Shown: one piece after another, positions 1 to 11,266 of the stretch | Numbering within the stretch: the stretch's first letter is position 1 | Layout: every line of letters begins with the position of its first letter | Source: Burkholderia sp. 4M9327F10 | Lineage (GTDB): Bacteria > Pseudomonadota > Gammaproteobacteria > Burkholderiales > Burkholderiaceae | Length of the DNA: 64,000 nucleotides | Direction: 5' to 3' | Assembly (NCBI RefSeq): GCF_005503145.1 | Contig: NZ_SCNV01000034.1 | Coordinates: 1-64,000, forward strand | Notes under the pieces: model-generated | The model's input: the letters and a program-made list of their open reading frames with translations, nothing else | Told to the model about the DNA's origin: nothing | The model's database searches: none | Translations under genes and position numbers: made by a program

Positions 1-2337
<2,337 letters not shown>

Positions 2338-2530
2338 ACCGGTGTGTTTTGCGATGACCGTTGGTGCTTCAGCACTTATGGGCATCCCACCCCCGCAGGG
2401 GGTAAAGGACACGCAGACGGTTGAGTGATCAGTGTTGTGCCAGAAACAACACAACCCAGCGAGAGGCATCCTCTCAGCTACTTCTTCCAGATTGGCTGTG
2501 CTGTCCCAAAGACGCCACAGCAACCAGTCA

Positions 2531-2645
2531 TGCCTGATGACCATAGCGAGTCGGTCCCACCCCTTCCCATCCCGAACAGGACCGTGAAACGACTCCACGC
2601 CGATGATAGTGCGGATTACCCGTGTGAAAGTAGGTAATCGTCAGG
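2531..2645 (+). rRNA. rrf: 5S ribosomal RNA
   Basis: A 115-base 5S gene: the ends (TGCCTGATGACC... and ...GTAATCGTCAGGC) pair to form helix I, and the conserved loop with CCCATCCCGAAC lies at about 2567-2578. It follows 23S by about 190 bases, the usual 16S-23S-5S order of a bacterial rrn operon. Exact ends may be off by one or two bases. Confidence 0.97.
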
Positions 2646-2660
2646 CTCCCTAGCAGCAAC

Positions 2661-2690
2661 AGAAACCCCACCCCAACCGGTGGGGTTTCT
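2661..2690 (+). terminator. Rho-independent-type terminator of the rrn operon
   Basis: A perfect 12-bp stem (AGAAACCCCACC / GGTGGGGTTTCT) with a 6-base loop CCAACC begins 15 bases after 5S. The A-rich start and T-rich end of the stem make it work as an intrinsic terminator; it is symmetrical, so it could also stop transcripts arriving from the left-facing neighbour. Confidence 0.9.
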
Positions 2691-2742
2691 GCGTTTACGC
2701 GTCCGGAAAACGCACCAGCGGGTTTCGCCTCATCAACACTCC

Positions 2743-3402
2743 TCACAGCGACAACTGCATCACCCCACACGCTGCCAGCGTCCCGGTCCATAGCAGATCA
2801 AAGTTCAGCCATCTGGTACGCAGACCGCCGACGCCGAAGTGATCGTACACAGCCACGGCGATCACACCTGTCGTCAGCAGCATGGCCGCACTGTGCAAGC
2901 ACAGCGCGATTGCCGCGATCGTCGCGGTGGGCCCGGCATCGAGCGCTGACGCACCCGACACGTGAGACAACGCACTGCATATCGGCATCAGCGCCGGAAT
3001 CAACATAAGCCCCGCGCCGTGCGAACCCGCCATCGCAAACGACCACACCGTCAGCCCGGCATAGCCCGTCTGCATGCCCACGCGCGGTCGCATTCGATGG
3101 CCGCGGACTACATGCCATCCCGCCCAACCGATCAGCAGTCCGCCACACACGCGATTCAAGACGGAATGGTCGATTACCATCCCGAGCGATAGCCCGGCGA
3201 TCAACATGCTGCCGGCCGCCAATGCATGTCCGAGTGCGATTGGTAACAGCGAGAGCAAAACCACTCGGCGGCTGCGTCGGTACATTCCTAACGCAACCGC
3301 GAACAGCCAGCCCATCGCCGGGTTGATCCCGTGGAAAATTCCGAGCCCGGCAACCGCGAGCCATGTCCACCAGGAAGAGGTCGATGGGCTCATACCCGTC
3401 AC
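2743..3402 (-). CDS. Polytopic inner-membrane protein downstream of methanethiol oxidase
   Basis: A 219-residue hydrophobic protein with about six predicted membrane segments. The N-terminal half carries the run GLGIFHGINPAMGW, which resembles the HX4D/HG-x-NP-type first helix of small NicO/LysE-like metal or solute transporters, but I do not recognise a characterised family with confidence. Its ATG overlaps the stop codon of the methanethiol oxidase gene by four bases (ATGA), so the two are almost certainly translationally coupled and belong to one operon. That context suggests a role in export, metal supply or maturation for the oxidase; this is inference. It is the last gene before the rrn terminator, which it faces convergently. 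Confidence 0.8.
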   Translation of the reverse strand: MTGMSPSTSSWWTWLAVAGLGIFHGINPAMGWLFAVALGMYRRSRRVVLLSLLPIALGHALAAGSMLIAGLSLGMVIDHSVLNRVCGGLLIGWAGWHVVRGHRMRPRVGMQTGYAGLTVWSFAMAGSHGAGLMLIPALMPICSALSHVSGASALDAGPTATIAAIALCLHSAAMLLTTGVIAVAVYDHFGVGGLRTRWLNFDLLWTGTLAACGVMQLSL

Positions 3403-4793
3403 GGATAGCAGTACGAATCCGACGAACAGTCACCGCCTTGCAGACGGATCTGATGCGGCCGATGACCTTCCGGCCACGCCAGAAAGAACTTCTCATCGAA
3501 CGACAGGCCGCCTTCCTGACCCGTATCGAGCTTGACCATCCATCCGTCAATGCCATCGGGGTAGAACTGCGGATCGACGGCGCCGTACAGCGAGTTCGTA
3601 AAGTAGATCCGCTTGCCGTCACGGCTCACTTCCACCATCTGAGGGCCGCCATTCAGGGCGCCGTTCGATGCGCCCGGATGGCTTGCCCGCGAGACGATGC
3701 CGCCAATGCGCACTTTCCCCGTCAGCTTCGGCGCAAACGGATCGGACACGTCGTATTGCAGCAGGTCGCCCGTGCCCCAGCAGGACACGTAGAGAAAGCG
3801 GTCGTCGAGCGACAGGGCGATGTCGGTCACGAGCGGCGGCACCGCGCCGAACGATTTGAGCACCGGCGGAAGCAGCGCCGGGTCGGCGGGCTCGGCGGGA
3901 ATGTCGATGATCTTGCGGACCGCCCACTTGTCCTTGTCGCGATACCAGGTCCAGATAGACGACGACAAATCCTTCAGGCTAATCACGCAATTGACGAATC
4001 CATGCGCTTTGGTGGGATCGTGTGCCGGACGCAGCTCGAAAACAAGCTGATATTCCGGCCCGAAATCGATCTCCTGCAGATGCTTGCGGCGCGTGAAATC
4101 CCAGAAGTGCAGGCGACGACCGTAACGCGCACCCAGCAATATCTCGGGAATCAGGCCATTCTCGAAGGTATCAGGCGTACCCCATTCGCTGGTCACGAGC
4201 GTGTCGTAGCCGAGGTGCCACCAGCCATCGTAGGCGAGTTGCTGCGGCCCGCGCTCCACCTCCCAGCGCCCGAGAGGCTCGAAGCTTTCCGGATCCAGCA
4301 GGAAAATCCCGCCGGGTGCGCCGCCCTCCGCATTGCCGAGCGCACTCACATAGATGCCGCCTGGCCCGCAATGCACGGTGTGCGGCCGGCTATAGCCGGT
4401 GCGGCTCGCGATCGTCGCCGGCTCGATCACCTTGGCGATAACCGGATTGCGCGGATCGGGCTTGGTATCGAGGATATAGATGCGCGACGAGCGCAAGCCC
4501 GGCACGACGAGGTAGCGCCGCTCGGTATGCGGATGCGGTGCGTTAGGGCAAAGGCAGGACGAGCACGCATTCCAGCCGAAGTGGTGCAGTTCGTCGCCGG
4601 CATGCGACATGGCCAGATTGCCGACGATGCTTGCGTAATCCGGCGAGGCCGGGTCCACGTCGACCACCGCGATCTCATCCGGCCGCGTGCGATCAGGATC
4701 GAACGCGGCCACATAAGCGAGCTTTTCTGCCGGCGCTTGCGCAGCCTGGCCAGGTGACGGGTAAAAGCTCGGGTCCGGCTTCCAGATGCCCAT
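3399..4793 (-). CDS. mtoX: Methanethiol oxidase / selenium-binding protein 56 family
   Basis: The protein is 464 residues, the normal length of the SBP56 family, whose bacterial members oxidise methanethiol to formaldehyde, hydrogen sulfide and hydrogen peroxide. Diagnostic stretches include the early Cys-rich segment WNACSSCLCP, the downstream HTVHCGPGG, SEWGTPDTFENG and the beta-propeller strand LSLDDRFLYVSCWGTGDLLQYD, plus the C-terminal GHRPHQIRLQGGDCSSDSYCYP. I moved the start inward from a longer frame to the ATG at 4793, which has GGAGGGGG eight bases upstream. No signal peptide is obvious at this start, although some MtoX enzymes are periplasmic. It overlaps the membrane-protein gene by four bases; a LysR gene lies upstream on the same strand 150 bases away. 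In other bacteria mtoX often neighbours SCO1/mauG copper-maturation genes, which are absent here. Confidence 0.85.
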   Translation of the reverse strand: MGIWKPDPSFYPSPGQAAQAPAEKLAYVAAFDPDRTRPDEIAVVDVDPASPDYASIVGNLAMSHAGDELHHFGWNACSSCLCPNAPHPHTERRYLVVPGLRSSRIYILDTKPDPRNPVIAKVIEPATIASRTGYSRPHTVHCGPGGIYVSALGNAEGGAPGGIFLLDPESFEPLGRWEVERGPQQLAYDGWWHLGYDTLVTSEWGTPDTFENGLIPEILLGARYGRRLHFWDFTRRKHLQEIDFGPEYQLVFELRPAHDPTKAHGFVNCVISLKDLSSSIWTWYRDKDKWAVRKIIDIPAEPADPALLPPVLKSFGAVPPLVTDIALSLDDRFLYVSCWGTGDLLQYDVSDPFAPKLTGKVRIGGIVSRASHPGASNGALNGGPQMVEVSRDGKRIYFTNSLYGAVDPQFYPDGIDGWMVKLDTGQEGGLSFDEKFFLAWPEGHRPHQIRLQGGDCSSDSYCYP

Positions 4794-4943
4794 GGTGCTC
4801 CCCCTCCGTATCAATGCCACTCGGGACGACACAACCAGTCATCAGGAACTTTACTTGTTTTAACCCGGGCCCAAAGCTCGATAAGGAATAAGCAAATTCT
4901 TTGCAGTAATAGGGCGAAAGGGGGAAGGCGTGCCGGCCTCGCC

Positions 4944-5984
4944 TCAATGCTCCAGTTGCCGACCGGGATGAGCGGGATGAGCCGGATGAGCCGGATGAGC
5001 TGAATCGGCGACAGATCCCGGATGCGCCGGCAAAATTGTCTCGAGCGGATCGATCAGCCCCATCTCGGCGAGCAGTGCTTCATCGCGAGCAATGACCTTC
5101 GGCATATGCGTGCGCAGGAACTCGACCCATGTGCGGGTTTTGGCGTCGATGAATTTGCGCGACGGATACAGCGCGTAAATATTCATGCGCTGGAGCGTAT
5201 GTTGCGGCAGAACCCGCACCAGCGAGCCGTCGCGCAGTCCGTCGATCGCAGCGTAGAGCGGCAACATGCCGATCCCCATGCCTTCGCGAATCGCCACCAC
5301 CAGCGACTCCGCAATATTGACCTGCACAGGCCCGCTGACCTGCATCAGCTCGCTGCCGTTGGGGCCTTCGAGCAGCCAGTCGTTGGTCGGGAACGCGGGC
5401 GTCTGCAAGATCAGGCACTCGTGATGGGCGAGATCGCGTGGTTGCTGCGGTGCGCCATGGGTGCGCAGATAAGCGGGGGATGCGCACAGGATGTTGAACG
5501 TAGCGCCCAACAGCAGCGAAACCAGATCCGAGTTAGGCAAGCTCGACGCCGTGACCACGGCCACGTCGCTGCTGCCTTCGAACAGGTCCGGCATGCGCTG
5601 CGACAGGGTCAGTTCGACTGTCACCTCGGGGTAGAGCGCGCGATAACGCGAGATGGCAGGCAATACGTAATGTTGCCCGATGCTGGCGAAGCTATGCATG
5701 CGCAATGCGCCGCTGGGCCGTTCGTGCGCGCAACTGGCTTCCTCTTCCGCCGTGCCGACGTCAGCCAGAATCTGCTGGCACCGTTTCAGATAGCGTTCAC
5801 CCGCCGTTGTGAGCGCGAGGCGCCGCGTGGAGCGGTTCATCAAGCGGGTCCGCAGGTGGGTTTCGAGCTCGGAAACCGCCCGCGACATCGCGCCGGTCGT
5901 CGAATTGAGCGATTGCGCTGCGGCCGTGAAGCTGCCGGCTTCCACCACGCGGACGAACACCCGCATGTTCTGTAATGTATCCAT
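4944..5984 (-). CDS. LysR-family transcriptional regulator with repetitive C-terminal tail
   Basis: A 346-residue LTTR. The winged helix-turn-helix occupies residues 1-60 (MRVFVRVVEAGSFTAAAQSL, then RAVSELETHLRTRLMNRSTR), and the effector domain runs to about residue 300, with the usual RMPDLFEGSSDVAVV and GMGIGMLP motifs. It belongs to the PA-type group with the N-terminal MDTLQNMRVFVRVVEAGSF pattern common in Burkholderia. The C-terminal 20 residues, beyond the normal end of the fold, contain tandem Ala-His-Pro units encoded by a 9-bp minisatellite. It is divergent from the FUSC exporter gene (217-base gap) and upstream of mtoX on the same strand, so either could be its target; the divergent arrangement favours the exporter, as in aaeR-aaeAB. 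Confidence 0.9.
   Translation of the reverse strand: MDTLQNMRVFVRVVEAGSFTAAAQSLNSTTGAMSRAVSELETHLRTRLMNRSTRRLALTTAGERYLKRCQQILADVGTAEEEASCAHERPSGALRMHSFASIGQHYVLPAISRYRALYPEVTVELTLSQRMPDLFEGSSDVAVVTASSLPNSDLVSLLLGATFNILCASPAYLRTHGAPQQPRDLAHHECLILQTPAFPTNDWLLEGPNGSELMQVSGPVQVNIAESLVVAIREGMGIGMLPLYAAIDGLRDGSLVRVLPQHTLQRMNIYALYPSRKFIDAKTRTWVEFLRTHMPKVIARDEALLAEMGLIDPLETILPAHPGSVADSAHPAHPAHPAHPGRQLEH
4963..4998 (+). repeat. 9-bp minisatellite in the LysR 3' end
   Basis: Four tandem 9-base units (CCGGGATGA, GCGGGATGA, then two GCCGGATGA) encode the AHP repeats of the LysR tail on the opposite strand. The unit length keeps the frame, so copy-number change would lengthen or shorten the tail without destroying the protein. 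Confidence 0.9.
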
Positions 5985-6201
5985 CAGACTTTCTTGTTCG
6001 ACGTATTCGAGAGAGAACCCATATTGTCCGCCTGTCCGGCATCCCGATTGTTGTTCGATCTGGAAGAAATGTTCCCGGCCCGGCGCATTAATCGATGCCT
6101 GCGCGGCTTCTACAATCGGCCCCTTGCCAGCCGGTGCGCGCAGTGCGGCCTCCGGCGCCTTCCAGCATTCGAGTCACCATCCGGGGCGCGGTTTTCTTTC
6201 C

Positions 6202-8379
6202 ATGAAACACCAGCATCTGATCCAACGCAGGTCCGATTTTCGTCGGCGCCGGGGTGTGATGCTGAGTGCAATGGCTGCGGCCGGCCGAGACTGGGTGACG
6301 AGCGACGGCCTCGTCTGGCTGCATCTGTTCAAAACCGTGACGGCGGCGTTGCTCGCACTGGGCATCGCCATGCTGCTCGATCTGCAGCAGCCTCGCACTG
6401 CCATGACCACGGTGTTCGTGCTGATGCAGCCGCTCAGCGGCATGGTGCTCGCGAAAAGCTTCTACCGGATCATCGGGACCCTGGTGGGGACGCTGGCCGC
6501 GCTCCTGCTGGGGGCCGTGTTCGTCCAGCAGGCCGAGCTCTATATGCTTGGGCTGACATGCTGGGTGGGCGCCTGTATTGCCGCCGCAGTCCGGTACCGG
6601 CATTTCCGCTGGTATGGCTTTGTGCTGGCGGGATATACCGCAGCCCTGATCGGCGTTCCGGCCGTCATGGAGCCGAACACGCTGTTCCTCGCGGCGCTGA
6701 CTCGCGCCTCGGAGGTCGCGCTTGGCATCGTATGCTCGAGCGCCGTGAGTGCCTTGATCGTGCCGCAGAGGTCGAGCCTCGCGCTGCAACAGGAGCTGCG
6801 CAAACGATATGCCGATTTTGCAGCGTTCGCCGCGCAGGTGTTGGTGGGCCAGATCGAGCGCGGCGCGTTCGAAGCGCGTTTTGCCGACCTGGTGGATGGG
6901 ATTGTCGGCTTCGAGGCGACCCGTACGTTTGCCGCCTTCGAAGACCCGGGCACGCGTTCGCGCAGCCGGCGCCTCGCTCGCCTGAACAGCGAGTTCATGG
7001 ACGCCTGCGCCCGTCTGCATGCGCTGCGCCAACTCATCAGGCGGCTGCAGGCGGGCGGCCTGAACGCGGTCATGCAAGCAATCACGCCGTATTTTGAAGA
7101 GCTGTCGCGCCTCCTGGTCCGGCAGACGGCTCAGACTCGCGACATCACGCATGCGGCGCGCGTGGCTGTCGAACTGCGCGCTTTTCAGGCGGTGCTGCCG
7201 CGCCGTGTGCGCGAGATACGCCGCCCGCTCGAAACGGTGGCGCCAGACCTGCTGGCCGATTTCGATACGTCGGCTGAGCTGCTGTATCGCTTCGTGGACG
7301 AATTTATCCGCTATACGGACACCTACACATCGCTAGAGCAGGGCAAGCCTGTCAGGGAGCGGCAGGTCGTGCGCTACGTCAGCAAAACGAACCGGTATGT
7401 GGTCGGCCTCACGTTTTTGCGTACGGTGGTTGTGATGGCGATGGTCGGCGCCTTCTGGATCGAAACCGACTGGCCGAGTGGCGGGCTCGCCGTAATCGGA
7501 GCGGCGCTTGCGTGTGCACTGACCTCGACGGCACCCAACGCCTCGAAACTGACCTTGCAACTTGCCGTTGGCGCGGTCTTTGCCACGGTGACGGGCTATC
7601 TGTTCAGTTGCTACGTCTATCCGAACATTGACGGCTTTCCACTGCTCTGCGCAACACTCGTGCCGGTGCTGGCATTGGGCGCTTTCCTCGCGATGCGTCC
7701 CAGTGTCTCCGGTTATGGTGTGGGCTTTTCGGTGTTCTTCTGTTTGCTCGCGGCCCCGGATAACGTGGTGATTTACCAGCCCGACCTGATGATCAATAAC
7801 GGCATCGCGATTGTGGCGGCGATGCTTTTGGCCTCGCTTGCATTTGCCGTGATTTTCCCGGCGCAGATGCCATGGCTGATCGGCAAAATCAAAGGCAGTC
7901 TGCGGGCACAGGTGGTACTGGCATGCAACGGCGAACTGCGTGGCCTGAATCAATATTTTCAATCGAGCACCCACGATCTGATGGGGCAATTGCGCGTGCT
8001 GTTGACGAAACGTTCGCGTCAGCATCGCGACGCGTTGCGCTGGATGCTGGTCACACTCGAAGTGGGGCACGCCGTCATCGACCTGCGCAATGAAGCCGCT
8101 CATGCGGCCTACGCCGGGACTCTGCATCCACACTGGCGCACCTGCCTCGAGCGAATGCATGCGGATATCTCAGCACTATTCGAGCAACCGGGAGCACGTT
8201 CTCTGGCGCGTGCGCTGGCGTCGGTGGGCTTGACCCTCGACACCGTGCAGATGGTTCTGCAAATGGTCCATGCCGATCGTGAGCGGCGCCACGACATGCA
8301 GCGAATACTCGGCTGTCTGCATTTCATTCGTACGGCCTTGCTCGATAAAGATGCGCCATTCAATGCGAATGCGCGCTAA
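6202..8379 (+). CDS. FUSC / AaeB-type aromatic acid exporter family membrane protein
   Basis: A protein of about 725 residues with two hydrophobic blocks of roughly five to six membrane segments each (near residues 30-170 and 390-540), each followed by a soluble helical domain. This is the FUSC/YccS/AaeB architecture. The first block contains LQQPRTAMTTVFVLMQPLSGMVLAKS, very close to AaeB-type exporters of p-hydroxybenzoate and related aromatic acids, where the membrane pump works with a membrane-fusion partner. No such partner gene (aaeA-like) is next door, so either it acts alone or uses one encoded elsewhere. The reading frame is open back to 5809 but the upstream part overlaps the LysR gene; I place the start at ATG 6202, with ATG 6259 as a good alternative because neither has a strong ribosome binding site. 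Divergent from the LysR gene. Confidence 0.85.
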   Translation: MKHQHLIQRRSDFRRRRGVMLSAMAAAGRDWVTSDGLVWLHLFKTVTAALLALGIAMLLDLQQPRTAMTTVFVLMQPLSGMVLAKSFYRIIGTLVGTLAALLLGAVFVQQAELYMLGLTCWVGACIAAAVRYRHFRWYGFVLAGYTAALIGVPAVMEPNTLFLAALTRASEVALGIVCSSAVSALIVPQRSSLALQQELRKRYADFAAFAAQVLVGQIERGAFEARFADLVDGIVGFEATRTFAAFEDPGTRSRSRRLARLNSEFMDACARLHALRQLIRRLQAGGLNAVMQAITPYFEELSRLLVRQTAQTRDITHAARVAVELRAFQAVLPRRVREIRRPLETVAPDLLADFDTSAELLYRFVDEFIRYTDTYTSLEQGKPVRERQVVRYVSKTNRYVVGLTFLRTVVVMAMVGAFWIETDWPSGGLAVIGAALACALTSTAPNASKLTLQLAVGAVFATVTGYLFSCYVYPNIDGFPLLCATLVPVLALGAFLAMRPSVSGYGVGFSVFFCLLAAPDNVVIYQPDLMINNGIAIVAAMLLASLAFAVIFPAQMPWLIGKIKGSLRAQVVLACNGELRGLNQYFQSSTHDLMGQLRVLLTKRSRQHRDALRWMLVTLEVGHAVIDLRNEAAHAAYAGTLHPHWRTCLERMHADISALFEQPGARSLARALASVGLTLDTVQMVLQMVHADRERRHDMQRILGCLHFIRTALLDKDAPFNANAR

Positions 8380-8534
8380 TCGAAATCGCATGGCAGATCT
8401 TTCTGCCAGATGGAAAGATCACTTCCAGGTGCAGCCATTTATCCGCGTGTAGGCGGGTCATATAGTTTGATCACTGCCTCGCAGTCCCAATAGGACTTCC
8501 TGCGGAGCCGTAATTGCAAGCACCGGAGAAATAG

Positions 8535-8765
8535 ATGAAAGCGTTGAAGGTAGTTCTGATTGCCTGTTCCTTGTCCGCCGCTGCCGCTGCCGCTGCAGCT
8601 CATGCGCAGACCACAGCGCCTGCCGCGGATGGACAACAGATTGCACAAGCCAATGAGCAGCGCGTGAACCGCGCGCCTGAGCAAAGCCGCATGAGCGCGC
8701 CGGTGAAGAAAGCCGCCGAGTGCGTCGGCCCCATCAGCTACTGTAATATTTTCTTCGGTAGCTAA
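8535..8765 (+). CDS. Small exported protein, function unknown
   Basis: A 76-residue product with a clear Sec signal peptide: positive MKALK, a hydrophobic run rich in alanine, and a probable AHA-Q cleavage site near residue 24. The mature part is polar and Gln/Asn-rich with a short C-terminal tail containing two cysteines (ECVGPISYCNIFF), which could form a disulfide in the periplasm. GGAGAAAT lies just upstream of the ATG. It stands alone between the exporter and the CoA-transferase gene. I do not recognise a family. The signal peptide and ribosome binding site support a real gene. Confidence 0.65.
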   Translation: MKALKVVLIACSLSAAAAAAAAHAQTTAPAADGQQIAQANEQRVNRAPEQSRMSAPVKKAAECVGPISYCNIFFGS

Positions 8766-8930
8766 ATACAGCGCTAACCCGTCGCGGCTGATTGCGTGAC
8801 GCATGCCCCGCAGCGGTGCTCTCTATCCCGAGACGCCGCTTGAGGTGCGACAACCCGACTGCTGATCTAGCCGCGCCGAAGACGTGTGCAACGGTAGACT
8901 GGACGGTTGATCATGGAGAGACCTGGTAGC

Positions 8931-10445
8931 ATGTACGAAGACCGGATTCGCTGTGCCGCGGTGCGCGGCAAAGTCACCACGGCCGCTGCGGCGGCCCTGC
9001 TGATTCAGGATGGCATGCGCGTCGGCGCGAGCGGCTTTACTCGCGCGGGCGACGCGAAGGCGGTGCCGGTGGCGCTCGCCGAACGCGCGCGCCACGAAGA
9101 CAAGCCTTTGCGTATCACGTTGATGACCGGCGCATCGCTTGGCCACGACGTCGACCGCACACTGACCGAAGCGGGGGTGCTGGCCCGCCGCTTGCCGTTT
9201 CAGGTCGACAAGACCTTGCGCGACGCGATCAACCGTGGCGAAGTGATGTTCGTCGACCAGCACTTGTCCGAAACGGTCGAAATGCTGCGTGCCAATCAGC
9301 TCGGCAAGCTCGATATCGCCATTATCGAAGCGGTGGCGATTACCGAAACCGGCGGCATTGTGCCGAGCACCTCGGTAGGCAATTCGGCAAGCTTTGCGAT
9401 CCTCGCCGACAAGGTGATTGTGGAGATCAACCTTGCGCAACCGCTTGCGCTCGAAGGCTTGCACGACATCTGGATTCCTGGCCGCCGTCCCAATCGCGAA
9501 CCGTTGCCGATCGTCAGTCCGCGCGACCGGGTCGGCACACCGGCCATCGAGATTCCACCTGAGAAGATTGCCGCCATCGTCATTACGAACATGCCGGATA
9601 GCGCTTCAACGGTTCTACCCGCGGACGAGGACACCGCGCTCATCGCCAGCCATCTGATCGGGTTTCTGCAGCACGAAGTATCGCGCGGACGCATGCCGGC
9701 TCGTCTGCCGCCGTTGCAGGCCGGTATCGGCACGATCGCCAACGCTGTGCTGGCGGGTTTCGTAACGTCGCCTTTCGATGCCTTCGAAATCTATTCAGAA
9801 GTGCTGCAGGACTCGACCTTCGACCTGATGGATGCCGGCAAGGTGACATTCGCCTCGGGCGCCTCGATCACGCTTTCGGCGGCGCGCCATGCGCAGGTAT
9901 TCGGCGAGCTGGACCGTTACCGGGACCGCCTGGTGTTGCGCCCGCAAGAGGTCAGCAATCATCCCGAAGTGATTCGACGCCTCGGTCTGATCGCGTTGAA
10001 TACCGCATTGGAATTCGACCTCTACGGCAATGTCAATTCAACGCATGTGGGCGGCACGCACATGATGAACGGCATTGGCGGCTCGGGCGATTTCTCGCGC
10101 AACGCGTCGTGCGCGATCTTCGCGACGAAGTCGATTGCGAAGGATGGGCGGATTTCAAGCGTTGTGCCGATGGTGCCGCATTGCGATCACAACGAACACG
10201 ACGTGGATGTGGTCGTCACGGAGCAGGGCCTTGCGGATCTGCGCGGGCTCGCGCCGCGCGAGCGGGCCGTGTCGATCATCGAGAAGTGTGTGCATCCGCT
10301 GTATCGCGACATGCTGCGCGACTACTACCAGGACGCCTTGAAGCATGGCGGGCAAACGCCTCACCGTCTGGAGAAAGCATTCTCCTGGCATATCCGGCTA
10401 AATGAAACCGGCTCTATGCTGGAGCAGACCGCCGCGCGGACTTGA
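8931..10445 (+). CDS. Acetyl-CoA hydrolase/transferase family, succinyl-CoA:acetate CoA-transferase type
   Basis: The 504-residue product belongs to the class I CoA-transferases of the Cat1/AarC group, which move CoA between succinyl-CoA and acetate in the cytoplasm. The sequence runs from an N-terminal GMRVGASGFTRAGDAKAVP to the C-terminal segments GGSGDFSRNAS and VVVTEQGLADLRGL, both typical. The catalytic glutamate that forms the glutamyl-CoA intermediate is expected in FEIYSEVLQD, at Glu290, close to Glu294 of AarC. The frame is open from a TTG at 8907, but the ATG at 8931 with GGAGAG ten bases upstream gives the family length. It is a single gene with a hairpin after its stop codon. The related propionyl-CoA:succinate transferases cannot be excluded. 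Confidence 0.9.
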   Translation: MYEDRIRCAAVRGKVTTAAAAALLIQDGMRVGASGFTRAGDAKAVPVALAERARHEDKPLRITLMTGASLGHDVDRTLTEAGVLARRLPFQVDKTLRDAINRGEVMFVDQHLSETVEMLRANQLGKLDIAIIEAVAITETGGIVPSTSVGNSASFAILADKVIVEINLAQPLALEGLHDIWIPGRRPNREPLPIVSPRDRVGTPAIEIPPEKIAAIVITNMPDSASTVLPADEDTALIASHLIGFLQHEVSRGRMPARLPPLQAGIGTIANAVLAGFVTSPFDAFEIYSEVLQDSTFDLMDAGKVTFASGASITLSAARHAQVFGELDRYRDRLVLRPQEVSNHPEVIRRLGLIALNTALEFDLYGNVNSTHVGGTHMMNGIGGSGDFSRNASCAIFATKSIAKDGRISSVVPMVPHCDHNEHDVDVVVTEQGLADLRGLAPRERAVSIIEKCVHPLYRDMLRDYYQDALKHGGQTPHRLEKAFSWHIRLNETGSMLEQTAART

Positions 10446-10485
10446 TGGCCCACGCAGCGTTCGGGTGATTCGGCTAATACAGCAC

Positions 10486-10513
10486 GCGTCAGGCAAGCGG
10501 GGCCGCCTGACGC
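10486..10513. terminator. Perfect hairpin between convergent genes, probable bidirectional terminator
   Basis: A 9-bp perfect stem GCGTCAGGC / GCCTGACGC around a 10-base loop lies 40 bases after the CoA-transferase stop and 15 bases past the end of the convergent glsB-like gene. No T-run follows on either strand, so intrinsic termination is likely but not certain. Confidence 0.45.
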
Positions 10514-10528
10514 TCGATGCTTGAGGTG

Positions 10529-10783
10529 CTAGGCGCCTCGCTTGAACAGCCGGATGATAAACAGCAGAATCACCGCGCCGATCACTGCCGTGATGATCGA
10601 GCCGATCCAGCCGCCGCCGAGCGAGATGTGCAGAACGCCCGAGAGCCAACCGCCAATGAACGCGCCGACGATCCCGACAATGATGTCGACGATCAGCCCG
10701 AAACCGCCGCCCTTGACGAGTACACCCGCCAGCCAGCCGGCGATCGCGCCAATGATGAGCCATGCAATGATGCCGTGTTCCAT
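10529..10783 (-). CDS. GlsB/YeaQ/YmgE-family stress-associated membrane protein
   Basis: An 84-residue protein made of three hydrophobic helices with the glycine-zipper pattern of the transglycosylase-associated / GlsB family: IIAWLIIGAIAGWLAG, then GFGLIVDIIVGIVGAFIGGW, then GWIGSIITAVIGAVILLFI and the basic end RLFKRGA. These small inner-membrane proteins are induced by stress in many bacteria; their exact function is not known. I chose the internal ATG at 10783, with a GGAG about ten bases upstream, instead of a longer frame that lacks family similarity. Monocistronic by context, convergent with the CoA-transferase gene. Confidence 0.9.
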   Translation of the reverse strand: MEHGIIAWLIIGAIAGWLAGVLVKGGGFGLIVDIIVGIVGAFIGGWLSGVLHISLGGGWIGSIITAVIGAVILLFIIRLFKRGA

Positions 10784-11266
10784 AATCAAGACTCCATGGT
10801 TGAGCGTGAAAAATTCACGGTGACAGAGCTTAGTCCAACGGATTAGTGCAGTCCATATTCGGGATATGGATTTAACAATGTCTGAATGTATTGCGGCGGG
10901 GCCAGCCACGAGGCCGGCGAGAGGGCGGGACAGGGCGCATGGCGGCGGCCGCCATGGCGGATAGGCAGGGACATCCAACGCGCAGTCGCTCGGTTCATTT
11001 CGTTCTCGGTCTCGGGCTGCACAGGCACACGGTTCATCGGCCTACACGGCACACTCTACCACTGCTGCCTGGAAACGCCGGCCGATGTTTCGTCTAGGGT
11101 TGTTATAGATGAAGCCGCCGCCGGGTGCAAGCCGTGCACTTGCCGCTATGCGGTTTGGGCCGCCCAGGCGGGCTCGGGTGGGCACTGGGTGTGGCCCGAT
11201 GCTCACGTGCTCCGGCGCAGCCGGCCGCACCGGAGCCCACGCCCGCGCGCTGCCGTCTGAAGGCCG
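10784..11266. other. Gene-poor interval between glsB-like and mgtC-like genes
   Basis: About 480 bases with only overlapping short frames on both strands, none with a credible start, ribosome binding site or family similarity. The part nearest 10784-10860 is relatively AT-rich and should contain the glsB-like promoter; the rest is GC-rich and lies downstream of the mgtC-like gene. I see no RNA gene here. Confidence 0.5.

Noticed and set aside
3363..4757. A 464-codon plus-strand frame opposite mtoX
   Set aside because: Antisense shadow; mtoX has family-wide similarity and a strong ribosome binding site.
10886..11260. Plus-strand frame of 124 codons in the interval before mgtC
   Set aside because: No ribosome binding site, no similarity and Cys/Arg/Trp-rich composition unlike real proteins of this genome.
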